From assembly GCA_004194705.1 (NCBI GenBank), contig SADC01000870.1:124001-188000 (forward strand): a DNA stretch of 64,000 bases, written 5' to 3'. Below, one piece after another: positions 22,799 through 35,297 of the stretch. The notes beneath the pieces are model-generated. The model did not search any database. It worked only from the letters and a program-made list of their open reading frames with translations, and was not told where the DNA came from. Position 1 is the first letter of the stretch, and every line of letters starts with the position of its first letter. A program made the translations under genes and the position numbers. This DNA is from Ditylenchus dipsaci (lineage: Eukaryota; Nematoda; Chromadorea; Rhabditida; Anguinidae).

Positions 22799-23564
22799 TA
22801 CCTGCGCGCTACAGGCAAATTAAGGCGAGGACCAGCAGTTTTTTTTTAAATCTTTCCTGTTTCACTCATTTCCTCTTAAATCTGACATTTATGACCTCAG
22901 ACTACTTTTAAAAATGAGGCAAAAAAACTTTCGTCAGATTAGTTAGAACATTGTAGAAAATTTTCTAGAGAGAAAAAAATTTATACCCTTTTTTCACTGT
23001 ATTTTCACTGGCATGCTCCTTTAACTACTGTTTCGACCTACATTTCACTTATGTCCCATAACCATGTTATATACCTAGTTGTGGCTGAAATTCTTAGCTA
23101 CATTACAGTAAACTACATGATTAGAAACCATCACGGAAATATAGGTTAAAAACAAATAGTGTGTAACAAAAACAACATTTAAATAATTATCGGTGTGATT
23201 TTGACTAGCCATATAGATATTGGGTATCTAAAGAGGCGGAAAAGATCCATTGAATAATATGAATACTCTAGATTTTTGAAGAGAAACTTAAATTTTGATA
23301 TTAATATTGTTGATCTAATTTTTAAATCAGGCTTATAGACATCTATGTCAGAATTTACGTTTGGCTATAGAAATTATGAGTGTTTGAACAGTTAAAGTTA
23401 CTAGCACCACTTGAAATCAAGCCAATTTAGGCCACTATAATTTTTGAATATTTTGACTTTTAAAAAGAAAAAGAATGCATGTTCAAGTATTGAATGACTA
23501 AAAAATATATAATATCCAAATTCCTATTAGGTTTTTGTAATTTCTTTCACACTCAATGCAGAAT

Positions 23565-24412
23565 GGACGGTACTTTTTTCTGCCCCCAAATTACTTCTTT
23601 CTGCCCCCAAATACTTTTTCTGCCCCAAATTTGAAATCCCCCAAATTACTTTTTCTGCCCCAAATTACTTTTTTCTGCCCCAAATTTTCAAAAAATGCCC
23701 CCAAATTTTCTCTCTCATCGTTTTTAGCCAAAATTTCGCGGGAATTTAAATTTTTCAGTCAAAAAATAACTTGGATTGGTCAGAATCTCGCTCCGGAATG
23801 GCCAGAAGCCCCTGAAAATTGGTTTTTGGGGTTCACTAAAGGGGGGGGCAAACTTTCTGCGAAAAATCGATTGAGCGGATCAGATTTCGGGTCCGATGGC
23901 TCAATCGCTCAGAATTTCACCCTGAACCATTCTCAACCATCTTAAAACGCCCTAAACCATCCCAAACTGCTCCAGACCAGTATCTAACTACCCTAAATCA
24001 GTGCTTAGGGCATTTTAAGATGGTTGAGAATGGTTCAGTGTGAAATTCTGAGCGATTAAGCCCATCGGACCCGAAATCTGATCCGCTCAATCGATTTTTC
24101 GCAGAAAGTTTGCCCCCCCTTTAGTGAACCCCAAAAAACCAATTTTCAGGGCTTCTGGCCATTCCGGAGCGAGATTCTGACCAATCCAAGTTATTTTTGA
24201 CTGAAAAATTTAAATTCCCGCGAAATTTTGGCTAAAACGATGAGAGAGAAAAATTGGGGCATTTTTTGAAATTTGGGGCAGAAAAAAGTAATTTGGGGCA
24301 GAAAAAAGTAATTTGGGCAGAAAAAGTAATTTGGGGGATTTCAAATTTGGGGGCAGAAAAAAGTAATTTGGGGGCAGAAAGAAGTAATTTGGGGCAGAAA
24401 AAAGTACCGTCC
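23565..24412. mobile_element. 848-bp foldback element with 9-bp target duplication
   Basis: The element begins GGACGGTAC and ends GTACCGTCC and is flanked by the same 9 bases, ATGCAGAAT, at 23556-23564 and 24413-24421. Nearly its whole length is one inverted repeat meeting around 23995. The outer 150 bases of each arm repeat TTTTCTGCCCCAAATTAC; the inner arms (TCGATTGAGCGGATCAGATT, CCATTCCGGAGCGAGATTCT and complements) are almost identical. A 9-bp duplication with very long terminal inverted repeats is typical of Mutator-like elements. No transposase frame. Confidence 0.92.
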
Positions 24413-24833
24413 ATGCAGAATACAAAAAGAAATTTCAAAAAGTAAAAGAGGACAATAAGAAAAATGAGTGAAAAGCAACTTTTTGCTAGAAGGCCTGTTT
24501 AGCTGGATGGCTCTCGAGGAGCAGGGAGATAGGCCAGCTAGTTAGTTAGCTAGCCAATGTTGTTCACCGCTATCAATCACTTTAGAGAAAGAAGAAGCAG
24601 TTGATCAGAGGCATAATGGATTGGATGGAAGCCAACACTTGAGCTAGGCTCAGGCTTAGCACTTCACTGACCTCTGGGATTGGACAGGAGTAATTGTCTG
24701 TTTCAGGAGTATGTTTTTGGGCGAAAAATTTTACAGATGAAATGTTTTTTTCTGTAGAAAACAAAATTTTAGAGGGCCTTTGAAAGCAAAAAATTATTTA
24801 AAATAAATAAGAAAAATCGAAATTATTTTAATA

Positions 24834-25259
24834 CAGTCGAACCTCGATTTAACGACACTGCAGAAGTTCGTTCCCACCTCGGGTCTGACACCTTTTTACC
24901 TCAATTTTGAAGTTTTTCATCAGCTGTGATTCTTCAGTCTATTCCGAAATACCGCAAGGATTCCGATTTTATCGATCGTGTTTCAAAAATTAAATGATTT
25001 TGCTGAATTGATCCGTGACCCTTGATTTAACGACACCCTATTTTCAAGGAGGGGTGTCGTCAAATCGTGGGTCACGGGTCATTTCAGCAAAATAATTTAG
25101 TATTTGAAACACGATCGGTAAAATCGGAATGCTTGCGATATTTCGGAATAGACTGACGAATAACAACTGATGAAAAACTTTAAAAATTGAGGTAATAAAA
25201 GGTGTCGGACCCGAGGTGGGAACGAACTTTTGCAGTGTCGTTAAATCGAGGTTCGACTG
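24834..25259. mobile_element. pogo-type MITE, GATTTAACGACAC word, TA target
   Basis: TA at 24832-24833 and 25260-25261. Starts CAGTCGAACCTCGATTTAACG, here 20 of 21 bases matched by the inverted right end. Arms carry TTCGTTCCCACCTCGGGTC and GATCGTGTTTCAAA with complements, plus a central palindrome GATTTAACGACACCC. Confidence 0.9.
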
Positions 25260-25261
25260 TA

Positions 25262-27240
25262 CTTCAAAAAATATCCACGTGCTCTCTTTTTAACTTAAAC
25301 TTTTTTTACCAAGAATTTCAAGATTGCAAAACAATTATTAAAAATAGCGGAATACATAAAAGTCAGTTCGAAACCAGGTACAAAAAAGTTACAAAAAAGA
25401 AGCAATAAAAATTCCTAGATTCCTAAATTCCTAAAAAACATCTCTTTCCCTTGCTTTGTACGTTAAAACAAGTTGAGTTTAACAACGATTAAACTCAGCT
25501 GGTCATGCTCCTTAACCACCCAGATGGGCAATCCCCTCTCTAACAGGTGTACACACCTTCTTGGACCCTCGCCAAATTAAGTTAGTTGGCCATCAAAAAT
25601 GAAATTCACAAAAATCAATGGATAGAAAATTAAACTAAAATTCAGTTATACAGAGTTAGGCGGAAAAGGACGGCCCTAAAATATTTTTTTGGTTTTACGG
25701 TACACTGCTTTTAAAGCTTTTGCAAAATCAACATATAATTTTGAAGTTAGACCTTCTGGACATTAAAATATATGGGTTGAGAATGCTAACAGCTAGAAAC
25801 AGTGAAAAATTCAGGTGCGTAGGCGTTCACCTACCAATGTAACATCTTTTGAACTCGTACCTTTTCGTAACTTTTAATTTTTTCAGTTTGGAGACATGTC
25901 TGAGGTTTACACTGTGGGAAATGTTTAATTCTGCCCGCTAATTTCTGAAAAATGCTTGCTAATTTTAAAAATTGCTTGCTAATTCCTGTATGGGTTTCTT
26001 CTAAATAGGAGTCTCGATTTTTTAATAATTTTGACATTATCCCGTAGTCCAGGATCTCAGCTATCTAAGAAGCCATCAAACTTCATCAAATAATTTAAGA
26101 AATATTGATATTTGGGGATTTGAAAAAAAGATGTTATTTTGTCTCAACTCCTGAATCTTTACATTTCTAAAATAATTCGATAAAGTGTGATAGCCCCTTA
26201 GAAAGTTGAGATCCTGGGTCACACGATAATGTCAAAAATTAAAAAATAATAAATTCGAGTTACTCAACCATAAGTTTTTCTCTACTTTTTTTACCAAAAT
26301 TAAGTTTTGAAACAAAGCATAAGTATTAGCAGAGACTTCAATAGGCCGTGAATCAGCCCAGCAGACAGACATTTAGTCAAGCCATATCTTCCCTACCAAT
26401 CTGTGGTCAAAGAGGGTGGATAAACAGCACAAAACAACAAATCTCAGCGAAACAAAACCAACACTTTTTTGGTCGAAGCTAGCAGAGAAATAGTAGAGAT
26501 GGGAAAATGGAGAATATAGCATGTTTTTGGATGAAAAAACGTCAAAATCATTCATTGGGTTGTAAAATAGTGTGAATTTTTTCTGGAGAATACTATGTTA
26601 AAAAGACATTTTTTCATTTATTTTTATGCTTGAAGTATGCGCTTTTTTGTTTTTAACTTTCAGCGCCAAAGCCAAAGAACAGCAGAGATGCATTGGCGAA
26701 TGCGAATCTTGGAATACTTTTCGATACCTTAGCTTGATTTGCTTAAATAAAAATTAATAATTTTTTAAAAACAACCGAACTACCGAAATCCACCCACTCG
26801 AATTACAAATGTAGGGCTGTAGGTACAGTTAACAGTTTTCGGTCTTTTAGACCGAAGAGCGACATTTTTTGGGTTTTCGCTATTTTTTACCGGATTTTTA
26901 GGTTTTTATTTTGGTTAACCGAAAGCTTCCGTTGACGGACAGCCTATTTGACTGTTAGGCATAAATCCTAGTTTAGAAACTATTTTCAGAATTTAAAAAA
27001 ACAGTCATAACTTTCTTCCAAAATTTGCTTAATAGACCAAGTTGATTTTACGAGAAAGTGAATAACAGACAACATCGGCACTGACTCGGTGTAGTAGAAG
27101 AAATACAGAATTCTCAAACAGCAACAAAAGCATACACATCAAAAGTTGTTGCAACTATTGTATTGGTTAAATAAATTAAGTGAATAGAGTAGAGGTCACC
27201 CCAAGGAGACTGTAGATGGTGTTGGGGCGTTTTTTAGCTC
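25262..27240. other. Mostly gene-free; two small MITEs and a possible exon
   Basis: 26033-26233 is an inverted repeat (GACATTATCCCGTAGTCCAGGAT ends, shown by GATCCTGGGTCACACGATAATGTC at the right; both abbreviated). 26812-26946 has TAGGGCTGT / ACAGCCTA ends. After AACTTTCAG at about 26663 a plus-strand frame reads AKAKEQQRCIGECESWNTF and ends before an AATAAA at about 26745; it could be a terminal exon, but nothing connects to it. Confidence 0.35.
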
Positions 27241-27262
27241 TTAGTTTTGCCTATTTTTCGGG

Positions 27263-29755
27263 TTGAATAGGGTGGGTAGGACTCCGCCTTCTCTGCAAAT
27301 ACTTCTCTTGATTGGATGTTTCGTTGAAGTCCTTGGAGGGCAGAGGATTGATCTAGAAAATGGCACAGGAAGTGGATCTGGAAATAAAGTGGCTGGATTC
27401 TATTTGGAGATTAGTGAATTTTTTGGTTTTTATCTCAAAAAACCAATTTTTAGGAATCTTTTTTTAAAACCAAAAGATTACCTAACTTTCAACTAAGACA
27501 GCAGGCTACAACTTGGGTGGTAACTTGTTTATAAGGCAAATGTAAAAAATAGGTAAAAAGTGAAATTCCAAAACAAGTCTAAGAATCAGGGGTAGTTAAT
27601 CAAAAACTAAGATTTTTTTGTATTTTCCAAACCAACTCCTCACTTCCAACCAAGCATATCCCAACCACAATCTCCAGTTGCCAGTATCAGAGCAATCAAT
27701 TAATATGCCCACTCCCAAACCACAAGTAGACGATGAGGAATATGATGATGCCCCTGCATTTGCCTGCCCATCATATAACTTTGATTTATTTACGATGAGC
27801 GTGTCCCCCAACTTGCTATACATTCCTAGACAAATACTCATAGATATACAGCTTGAGAAAAAATACTTTTTTCCACAGTACAGTTAAAAGAATAATTGAA
27901 ATCCAACGGCGAACTGATGGACTCCAAAACCAGAGTGTGCATACTGGCCATAAATTAGGACCAGTAGTGATCCGGTGGTTGCTTTGGATGCCGACAATTG
28001 CTTTGTGCGGCAAAAGCAGCAGCCATTACTTTTAAGAGGCACAATAGATTGGATAAATAGCTGGTTGCTTTGATTTTGAGCCAAAGGTTTTGAAATTTGC
28101 GCTGTTTTAACCAGATACATTTTGCTTTACTTGTAAAAATTAGATATTATTATTTATTTTGTTATGTATTTTGGAATTTTTTCTTGTTTTTATGGCTTTT
28201 AAATTATGATTACTGCACATATAAAGTGTTTTGATAATTTTCGATTTCAAAAGTGCTAAATTCTATTTTTATGCAGGATGGGTCGTCTCTTTCTCGACAA
28301 TTTTACAGCGATGAGTAGGCCTAAATGCGCTAATTTCTCCTGCTCTGTTTTCCAGACCTCCGTATTTATCTGATTTGACGTCAAGCGATAAGCCAATAGC
28401 AAGTGAACTCTAATCTTAACTATGACTGGGCTTTGTCAATGAATTAGATTTTGTTGATGCACACCTTTGTTGATGCCTATGAAAATCGACTTCAATACCG
28501 TCTGCAAGTAAATGAAAAATTATTGAGCAAGAAATAGTGAGAATCGGCGTTTTGTCTGTTGTTAGTACCTCAAGTTCATTTAAATACTTTGTCTTTAAAC
28601 TTTGGTATCATTGGTTTTGCTCGAGTCTCAGCTGTTAGATAAAAAAATATGGTGAAAAATCACAAACTCAAATAGTTATGAAAAAACTCCGTTAATGATA
28701 AAAAATTAAGCCATCTTGTATGATTTAAAAAACAAAAATAATAAAAGTATTATGAAAATAAAAAAATACTCAAATTTACAAAAAAAACGATTTTTTGAAA
28801 TTAGTTTAAAGCAAGAGAAGCTTTTTTATTGAGCAGGAACACCAAAAATGGATTTTTATTGTGCCCAAGTGATGTGTGCTCCTATGCACACGATGCAAAA
28901 TAGGTACCCAGAGTGGTGTGTGCTCTTGTGTACACCAGGCCAGCCGGGCACCTACCTACCTGCCCACTTATGTCTTGTACATCATGCTTTTTGTAAAGAA
29001 TATTTTTTTAAATATACGTCAAATGCACTACAAACCTGTAGCTATTTTTGAGTCAAAAATATACTTCGTCTGGGGTAGATCTCGGTCTCTAGTAGGGTTG
29101 TCGATCGATTAATCGAAAATTATCGAAATCGATCTATAATCGAGGTTTTTTCGATATTTCTATAATCGTAAACTTTTCGACAGCCCTGTTCTTTAACCGG
29201 GCAGGGGCAAAGACCCTAACCGGGCAGGGGCAAAGACCGGGCAAAAACAGACCAAATGCTACCGTGATTTTGTCAATGGAAATGATTAAAAGCTTTTCGA
29301 AATAGAACTTCATATTTTTAATTACTTCAATTGTTTATTATTACTTTAATCACTGCTTCAAACTTTTTTGCCAACAAAATGAGCAAGTTCGATTCCCACT
29401 TAGAGCATGTCATTTTTTTTAGCAAAAAGCTCTATGAATATAAATCACTATACTTTTAACCAGATACTTCTCGAATTTTTCAGCTTTTTAATTATAATTT
29501 ATCATCGCCAAGCCTTGTCCCAACCTTCTATATTAGCTAGCCAAAATTCTCAGTTCCATCTTTGTCACCTTGGACTTCCAGCAAGACAGCTGCTATTGGC
29601 TCTGGAGTTGGCTGGGCACTGCCCCACCCACAAAACACTCATCAATTGCTCCATTCACTGCCAAATTAATGGATTTGAACACAAAAGAGTTGCGCCATTT
29701 CCAACCACCACCCAACCAAAAATACATTTATCACGATGGACAATGGCTCTTTGAG
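27263..29755 (+). pseudogene. Possible broken gene for a secreted protein
   Basis: Several stretches look coding but do not join in one frame. At 27275-27390 the frame has a signal-peptide-like segment, LQILLLIGCFVEVLGGQ. After a good acceptor (CACAATCTCCAG) at about 27675 comes PTPKPQVDDEEYDDAPAFAC. At 27895-28075 the best protein-like sequence moves between three frames (NGELMDSKTRVCILAIN, then SSDPVVALDADNCFV). At 29554-29755 an exon with acceptor TTCTCAG and donor GAG-GTAAAT reads DFQQDSCYWLWSWLGT through YHDGQWLFE. I do not recognise the family. It may be two genes, a pseudogene, or a gene with sequencing errors. Start and end are the outer coding-like stretches. Confidence 0.35.
29096..29187. 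mobile_element. 92-bp palindromic MITE
   Basis: Ends AGGGTTGTCGA and TCGACAGCCCT; the centre repeats ATCGA/TCGAT words (ATCGATTAATCGAAAATTATCG). Similar ends to 12838-13326 and 26812-26946. Confidence 0.6.
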
Positions 29756-30044
29756 GTAAATTTACTCAAACAAAAACAATTGCTAGATTTAAAACAAAAA
29801 CTTTTTCAATTGAGATTTGTCGTTCAAATCTGAATTTTGAACAAGTTAGTGAAAAAATAATGTTAGGGTTGCTAATATTGGGAGAGTTTCTTATTTTAAA
29901 TTGCCATAATAAAGAAGTAAACTAAAAGATAAAGCAAAAAAAGAGAGAAAAAATTAGAAGAAATTGCAGCACAAAAGTTCAAATAATTTAGCTCAAAATT
30001 AAGAAAAATTGTTTTTTTTAATATTAGGCAGTTCAATTTTGAAA

Positions 30045-30230
30045 ACAACGCCGGTGCCATAGTCGTTTAAAAAACAGCGCCGGGACCAGCACCGGGTGGA
30101 ATTTTTTTTAGCGCCTGCCCGATCGAAATTTTTCATTGGACCCAGCGCCGGCACCGAGCTCCGGCCAGACGCTATTTTTCCCCGGGGCAGTTTTCCTGCT
30201 TTCTTTTTCCGCCGGCGCCGGAACGATACT
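30045..30230. repeat. GC-rich GGCGCCGG cluster
   Basis: GCGCCGGGACCAGCACCGGG, CAGCGCCGGCACCGAG and GCCGGCGCCGGAACG lie in AT-rich surroundings. It resembles the palindrome island at 8310-8865 but is less regular. Confidence 0.6.
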
Positions 30231-30249
30231 GCTAAGGAGCAAGGCAAAT

Positions 30250-31640
30250 AAATAAAAAAATATCCAAGGCAAAAAAAATTTTCTCATTGAAAAATAAAAA
30301 AATGAGAATCAGCTTTACACAGTGATTAAAAATAACAGAAACATTTTTGTTGCTATTCAAGATAAATTTAAATATGTAACTTTTTACGAAATGTCGATTT
30401 TTTAAATTTTTGTGATTTTAAGTAAAATATTTGAAATTTGGACCCACCATCCGTAATTCTTAAACTTTAGAAAATCTCATATAAACAAAAAATTGTCAAT
30501 GTTATTTGTCCTGGCGGGAAAAATAGCCTTTTCACAATTTTTAAAATTTGACATGCCGTGAAACCTAACCGAACGCACAAATTACACAATTCAAAACAAT
30601 TTTTCAAGGCAGTAAAAACAATAGGAAAAGCTTGGCCATCTACCTAAACCAACCAGCGGGCAAAACACGCGCAAAACAATAGGGTTAGCAAAAATTATCA
30701 AGGAAAGAGGAGAAAAAGATAGGCTCCTTTGTTCTTCTTCTCCACTCATAAGTTGCTATTCAAACCCTGCAGTTATGTGGGGCTGTCCCTTCAAAGAATA
30801 AAGGTGGGGTAACCTTTTATGGCTCACAACAATTGAAATAAACTACTACTCAAGAAGGCAGCAGGTAAAAAATATGAGTAGTAGATGGACTAGGCAGGCA
30901 ACCCATCACCTACCTCGAGAATTGCCTGACAATGACAAACCGGTTTAGGCAGGGGGTGGATGGTCCATTGTATTGGTAGTGGGTGTTCCACCTAGGCATG
31001 CTACTTCTGCTGCTGCTGCCAAACAATGACTATTAATGATGAGGATGATATAGGAAAGAAAAATTGAATAAGGTCTCGATTCTCAAGTCCGATCCTCTCG
31101 ATCAGTATTTGTTGCATGAGCGATGGTTTTTCGGAGATTCTGTCTTTGATCATTAAAAGAAACAGAAGTTCAGCTCTCAAGCTTGAGTACTAGTTAGGGC
31201 TGACGGGATTTCACAAAAAAAGAAAATCAGGTCCACCGAGCATAAAAGCAATTGCATGGGACTTTCTATATATTCCAAAAATTGTAACTACAATTTTTTC
31301 AAAATTCTTTATCAATTAAATTAAAATATTCACAAGAAGTTTTTTGTCATTATTTTCAAGCATTACGCACAAGATTCCAAGATATGTAAAAAAAACTTGA
31401 CGTGTTCTCGAAGAATATTTTGAAGATTTGAACATTTTACTTGTGGAAAACACGATTTTGCCTTTGTCCATCCTGTGCTTTTGTCTGATAGTCACGCTGA
31501 GCAGAACCAAATCGCAAGGGGACCAAGACCATGTCTTTGACATACTGTACCAAATGAAATTTCCACTTAAACAAAGTTGAACTCAAATAAGTGTTTTTAA
31601 AAATTGCTTCAAAAATTTGAACCACCCTGTAAAATCAAAT
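30250..31640. other. No gene seen
   Basis: AT-rich; several short purine-rich or repeat frames. About 31340-31620 has a weak inverted arrangement around CAAGGGGACCAAGACC. No supported gene. Confidence 0.4.
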
Positions 31641-31651
31641 GTTTGACTGTA

Positions 31652-31820
31652 TAGTCAGACCTCGGTCACCCGGTAGCCCCGAGGACCGGCCTCAGGGTGC
31701 GGGATAAACGAGGTGTCGGATAACTAAAGTGTCAATTTACAGAGAATAAGCCAATCTCAGCCAAATGAAGTATATTTAAGGTGCCGGATAACTGGGTGCC
31801 GGATAACCGAGGTTTGACTG
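31652..31820. mobile_element. pogo-type MITE, GGATAACCGAGGT word, TA target
   Basis: TA at 31650-31651 and 31821-31822. Starts TAGTCAGACCTCGGTCACCC and ends GGATAACCGAGGTTTGACTG. Inside, GCCGGATAACTGGGT/GTCGGATAACTAAAG repeat the word. It is close in word and position to the Tigger element starting at 32065 but has different ends. Confidence 0.85.
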
Positions 31821-32064
31821 TATTGTAAGTTGTTGTATTGTCGTGCTAAGCAAGCTTACACGAAATCTTTTTACCTCAAAAAATGCGCGAAAAAAATAAT
31901 TTTATCACTATTTTATTTTTTTATCATCAAAAAAATTCTTTTTGCATTTTCGGAGTAAAAAAGCTGAGGCCCGCCGATTCAAACACACTGAACTCGTGAC
32001 CGTAGACAGTAACTGTCCTTTGAAAGAAAAAAGTTATTTAAATGTAAAAAATGGAAATTATGTA

Positions 32065-34172
32065 CAGTCTACTCTCGGTTATCCGACACTTCGGTTATCC
32101 GACACTCTCGGTTATCCGACGCCTTGAGCCCGATTTGGTTGGCTAACAAAGAAAATCAACAAACTTTACCTTCGGTTATCCGACACCTCGGTTATCCGAC
32201 ACTCTTAATTATCCGACACCCTAGGACAGTCCGCACAGAGAAACTGTCTCTCGGTTATCCGACACCCAAAAATATTTTTCTTTACGCTGACGAAAATCTT
32301 TTGAAATTGACGTTTTTCATTTAATTTGTTGTTTTATGCTTGTTTTTCTTTCTCTAATTTTATTTTTGTTTCAGATGAGCACCAGAAAGCACAAGGCCGT
32401 TTCTCTTGAAATGAAGAAAACGATCATCGATGCAGCGGCAAAAAACAAAAACCAGTCGCAATTGGCCAAGCAATTCGGCATTCCGAGGGGGACACTTATC
32501 GGATTTCTCAATGACAAGGTGGCGATTCAGCACGCAATTGATGATGGTGGCAGTGCAAAGCGACAAAGAATGCAAACTGGTCAGCACACGGAGATGGAAG
32601 AAGCCTGGTGGTATGGCTCAAGCAAGTCAGGTGCCAGAACATTCCAGTCACCGGTGAGCTTATGAAAGTAAATTTATTTATTTATTATTGTTTCTATTAC
32701 TCTTTCTTGAATCATCGCATTTTTCCAGGAGAAAGCAAAGGAGATCGCTGCGCTGCTCAAAATCCATGGGTTCCAAGGAAGCGAAGGCTGGCTCACCAAC
32801 TTCAAGCACCGTCACTCCATCACTTTCCGATCCAATCAAGGTGAAGCTGGTGCGATCGATGTGGGCTCTCTCAAAGAATGGCAGCAAACCGTCATGCGCG
32901 ATGAATTGGCCAAGTTCTCTGCCGACGACGTCTTCAATGTGGATGAAACAGCACTTTTCTGGCAGTTGCTACCGAACAAGACGATGGCCTTCAAGGGTTG
33001 GTTTTTTTTATTTGTTATTTAATTTGTTTTTTATTAAATTTATTTTATTTATTTTAGGTGAAAATTGTATTTGCTGCTAAAATTGCTGCAAGGGTGGAAC
33101 AAGAAGCTGAAGAAAGAGGGAAGAAAGGTCATGCTCTATGTCGATAACTGCTCCGCTCATCCGCTCAGGCTCACCTTCTCCAACATCACGATCCGTTTCT
33201 TTCTGCCCAACACAACTGCTCTTTCTCAGGTTTGTTGTTTTTATTGTTTAAACAACTTTTTTACCAATCTCCTTTTCCAGCCAATGGATCAGGGCATCAT
33301 CCAGAATCTTAAAGCCCACTATCGTCGTTTCTTGCTCAGGGATCGCATCAAGGCCATCGAGTCCAAACAAGACTTCCTCTTCAATCTGCTGAATGCGCTT
33401 CACTGCCTCCGAAAGTCTTAAAGAGAAGTCAAGTCGTAACCATTGCCAACTGCTTCCGACACGCTGCTTTCAAAATTGATGACGTCCCTCCAGCTGAAGA
33501 AGATGACGACGCTGTGGATGGACTGCTGCTGGCATGGGCGCGACTTCAAGACCTTGGCGACTTCGAAGAGGGAGAGATGGAAGACTACTTGCACATTGAT
33601 GACAAAGTGGTCACAGGTTTGTTTTTATCATTGGATCTATCCATGCTTTGTATATATTCTTGTGGCTTTAGACGGCGCACAAACTCTGGAGGATATTGTG
33701 GAGGAAATAGCAGCAAACAACAGCCAGCTGGCCGACAGTCAAACCATGGATGTGGACGTAGAAGACGTCGATCCAGTCGAGCCGCCAAACACCAGCATCG
33801 AAGCTCTCAAAGCCATGGAAATTGTTCGCCGCTACACAGAAAAGAATTTCGCAGATCTGTCCATTCTCAAATGCAGTGATACTCTGGACGAAGCGTTCTA
33901 CCAGCTCCGAGCCAAGAATACAACTCAAAAAAAACTAACTGATTACTTCTCGTTTGATATTTGAATGTTATCAATATTTTGTTATAAATTGTTTGGTCGT
34001 ATTATGAATTCTTCATTTTGTTTGATGAATAAAAGAAAACTCTCGGTTAACCGACAGGTTGGCCTGTTATGGTTTCCTTCTCTCGGTTATCCGACACTTC
34101 GGCTATACGACACTCTCGTTATCCGACACCTAAGGGCCGGCCCTTGGGTGTCGGATAACCGAGAGTAGACTG
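32065..34172 (+). mobile_element. Tigger (pogo) DNA transposon, internally deleted
   Basis: TA at 32063-32064 and 34173-34174. The ends (CAGTCTACTCTCGGTTATCC and complement) are inverted repeats. About eight copies of CGGTTATCCGACAC lie within 210 bases of the left end and five near the right end. The interior encodes a recognisable but damaged Tigger transposase on the plus strand. Its length, about 2.1 kb, is a little shorter than expected for a complete element, in line with the missing middle of the transposase. Confidence 0.93.
32374..33964 (+). pseudogene. Tigger/pogo transposase, inactivated
   Basis: Tigger transposases bind their ends with CENP-B-like helix-turn-helix domains and cut with a DDE nuclease. 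Here ATG 32374, directly after an acceptor, starts a CENP-B/psq-type domain (MKKTIIDAAAKN, QLAKQFGIPRGTL). The CENP-B second domain follows (WLKQV..QNIPVTGEL, then 32730 onward EKAKEIAALLKIHGF, WLTNFKHRH). The first catalytic aspartate is in FNVDETALFW (about 32936-32965) and the second in YVDNCSAHP (about 33140). The C-terminus ends LTDYFSFDI at 33964. Damage: a one-base loss near 32604 shifts the frame after EEAW; the roughly 100 residues normally found between the two aspartates are missing; and at about 33415-33435 stop codons and a frame change interrupt LRKS..IANCF. The element could not make a working enzyme. Confidence 0.88.
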
Positions 34173-34436
34173 TACTTAAGTGATGATCTCCTGCTTCTTG
34201 CGCCTATTTATTGCTTGTTTTTGACTCTAAAACACACAGCATTTGTTAAAGAGAAAGAGGAACAAGAATTTGAGTCTCTGCCTATATATATCGGCTTGTT
34301 TGGACAACAAAACAGATGTGGGAATATATTGAGTTGTAAAAGTTGTGGCCATTTTTATATTACTTTAAATACACAGATATTTTTCATTATCCCTTGACTT
34401 AGCTGGCATCCAGCCGTTTTAAGCTTTTAAAATACA

Positions 34437-34900
34437 TAACCTGTAAGAATGGACCACTCTCTCGAGAGGCCCGGCAATGCCGAATTTTTTTTCTTCTTTT
34501 TATCTATCTTGTAAAAAATTTAATGGGGAGTCTAAAACCGTTGAGATCTTTTGTTGATAAGAAATCTTTGAGAACCATGTATTTCAAGTTATTTGGTTTT
34601 TGCGTACTTTATTCTTTGACGTATTAACTTCAAATGACTCTGGCTCGCTTTTTCTTAAATTAACCCTAATCTTATGATAGCTTATTTTGCTTTCCAGGAA
34701 AAGCTCTTTCGAATAAGTACAGTTTTTCCGGTCGACCATCAAAAATATTTGACAAGTGAGCAAAAGTTTGAAAAATTTACACTTTGCCGAATTTTTTATT
34801 CGATGAAGAATGCCGTTTTTCTCCACTTTTTTGTAAGCTTAAAGACAAAACGAATTTTCTATTCTTGAACAAGACTAGTGTGAAACATTTTCTAAAAGAG
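34437..34900. repeat. Dispersed repeat family B, copy 1
   Basis: AACCTGTAAGAATGGACCAC, AACCATGTATTTCAAGT and CGGTCGACCATCAAAAATAT recur as complements at 53400-53880. Two copies of one element in opposite orientation about 19 kb apart. No coding sequence. Confidence 0.75.
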
Positions 34901-35297
34901 CGCCAACCTTTTGATAAAAACAGCTTTTTATAATAAAGTTTGCCAAAAGTCGATGTGATGATTTCCGCTAGCGGAGCCTAAGGCCGCTATAATTCCCTAA
35001 GGCTTATGAAGCAGAAAAAAAAAAAGAAAACAGTAAAAAAAATTTTTTTGACACACAAACTACCATATTTTCCTGAAATGCTGGCAATACCCCTCGGTAG
35101 GTGCCCACTTGTTCAGAAAAGTCCATTAATAATTTAAAAAAATACGATAAGTTGTCTGAAATTCAATAAAAAAAACTAAATAGCCGTTAAAACAAACTTT
35201 TAAGCATTTGTAACACAGCAAAATATTACTGAAATTAATGATGAAAAAAATTGACCCAACAGCATTTCATTGGGTAGTGATTTTTACTAGGCATTTA

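Noticed and set aside
23556..24445. Several long frames rich in phenylalanine, proline and lysine
   Set aside because: Both strands of the foldback element give them because of the repeated CTGCCCCAAATTAC word.
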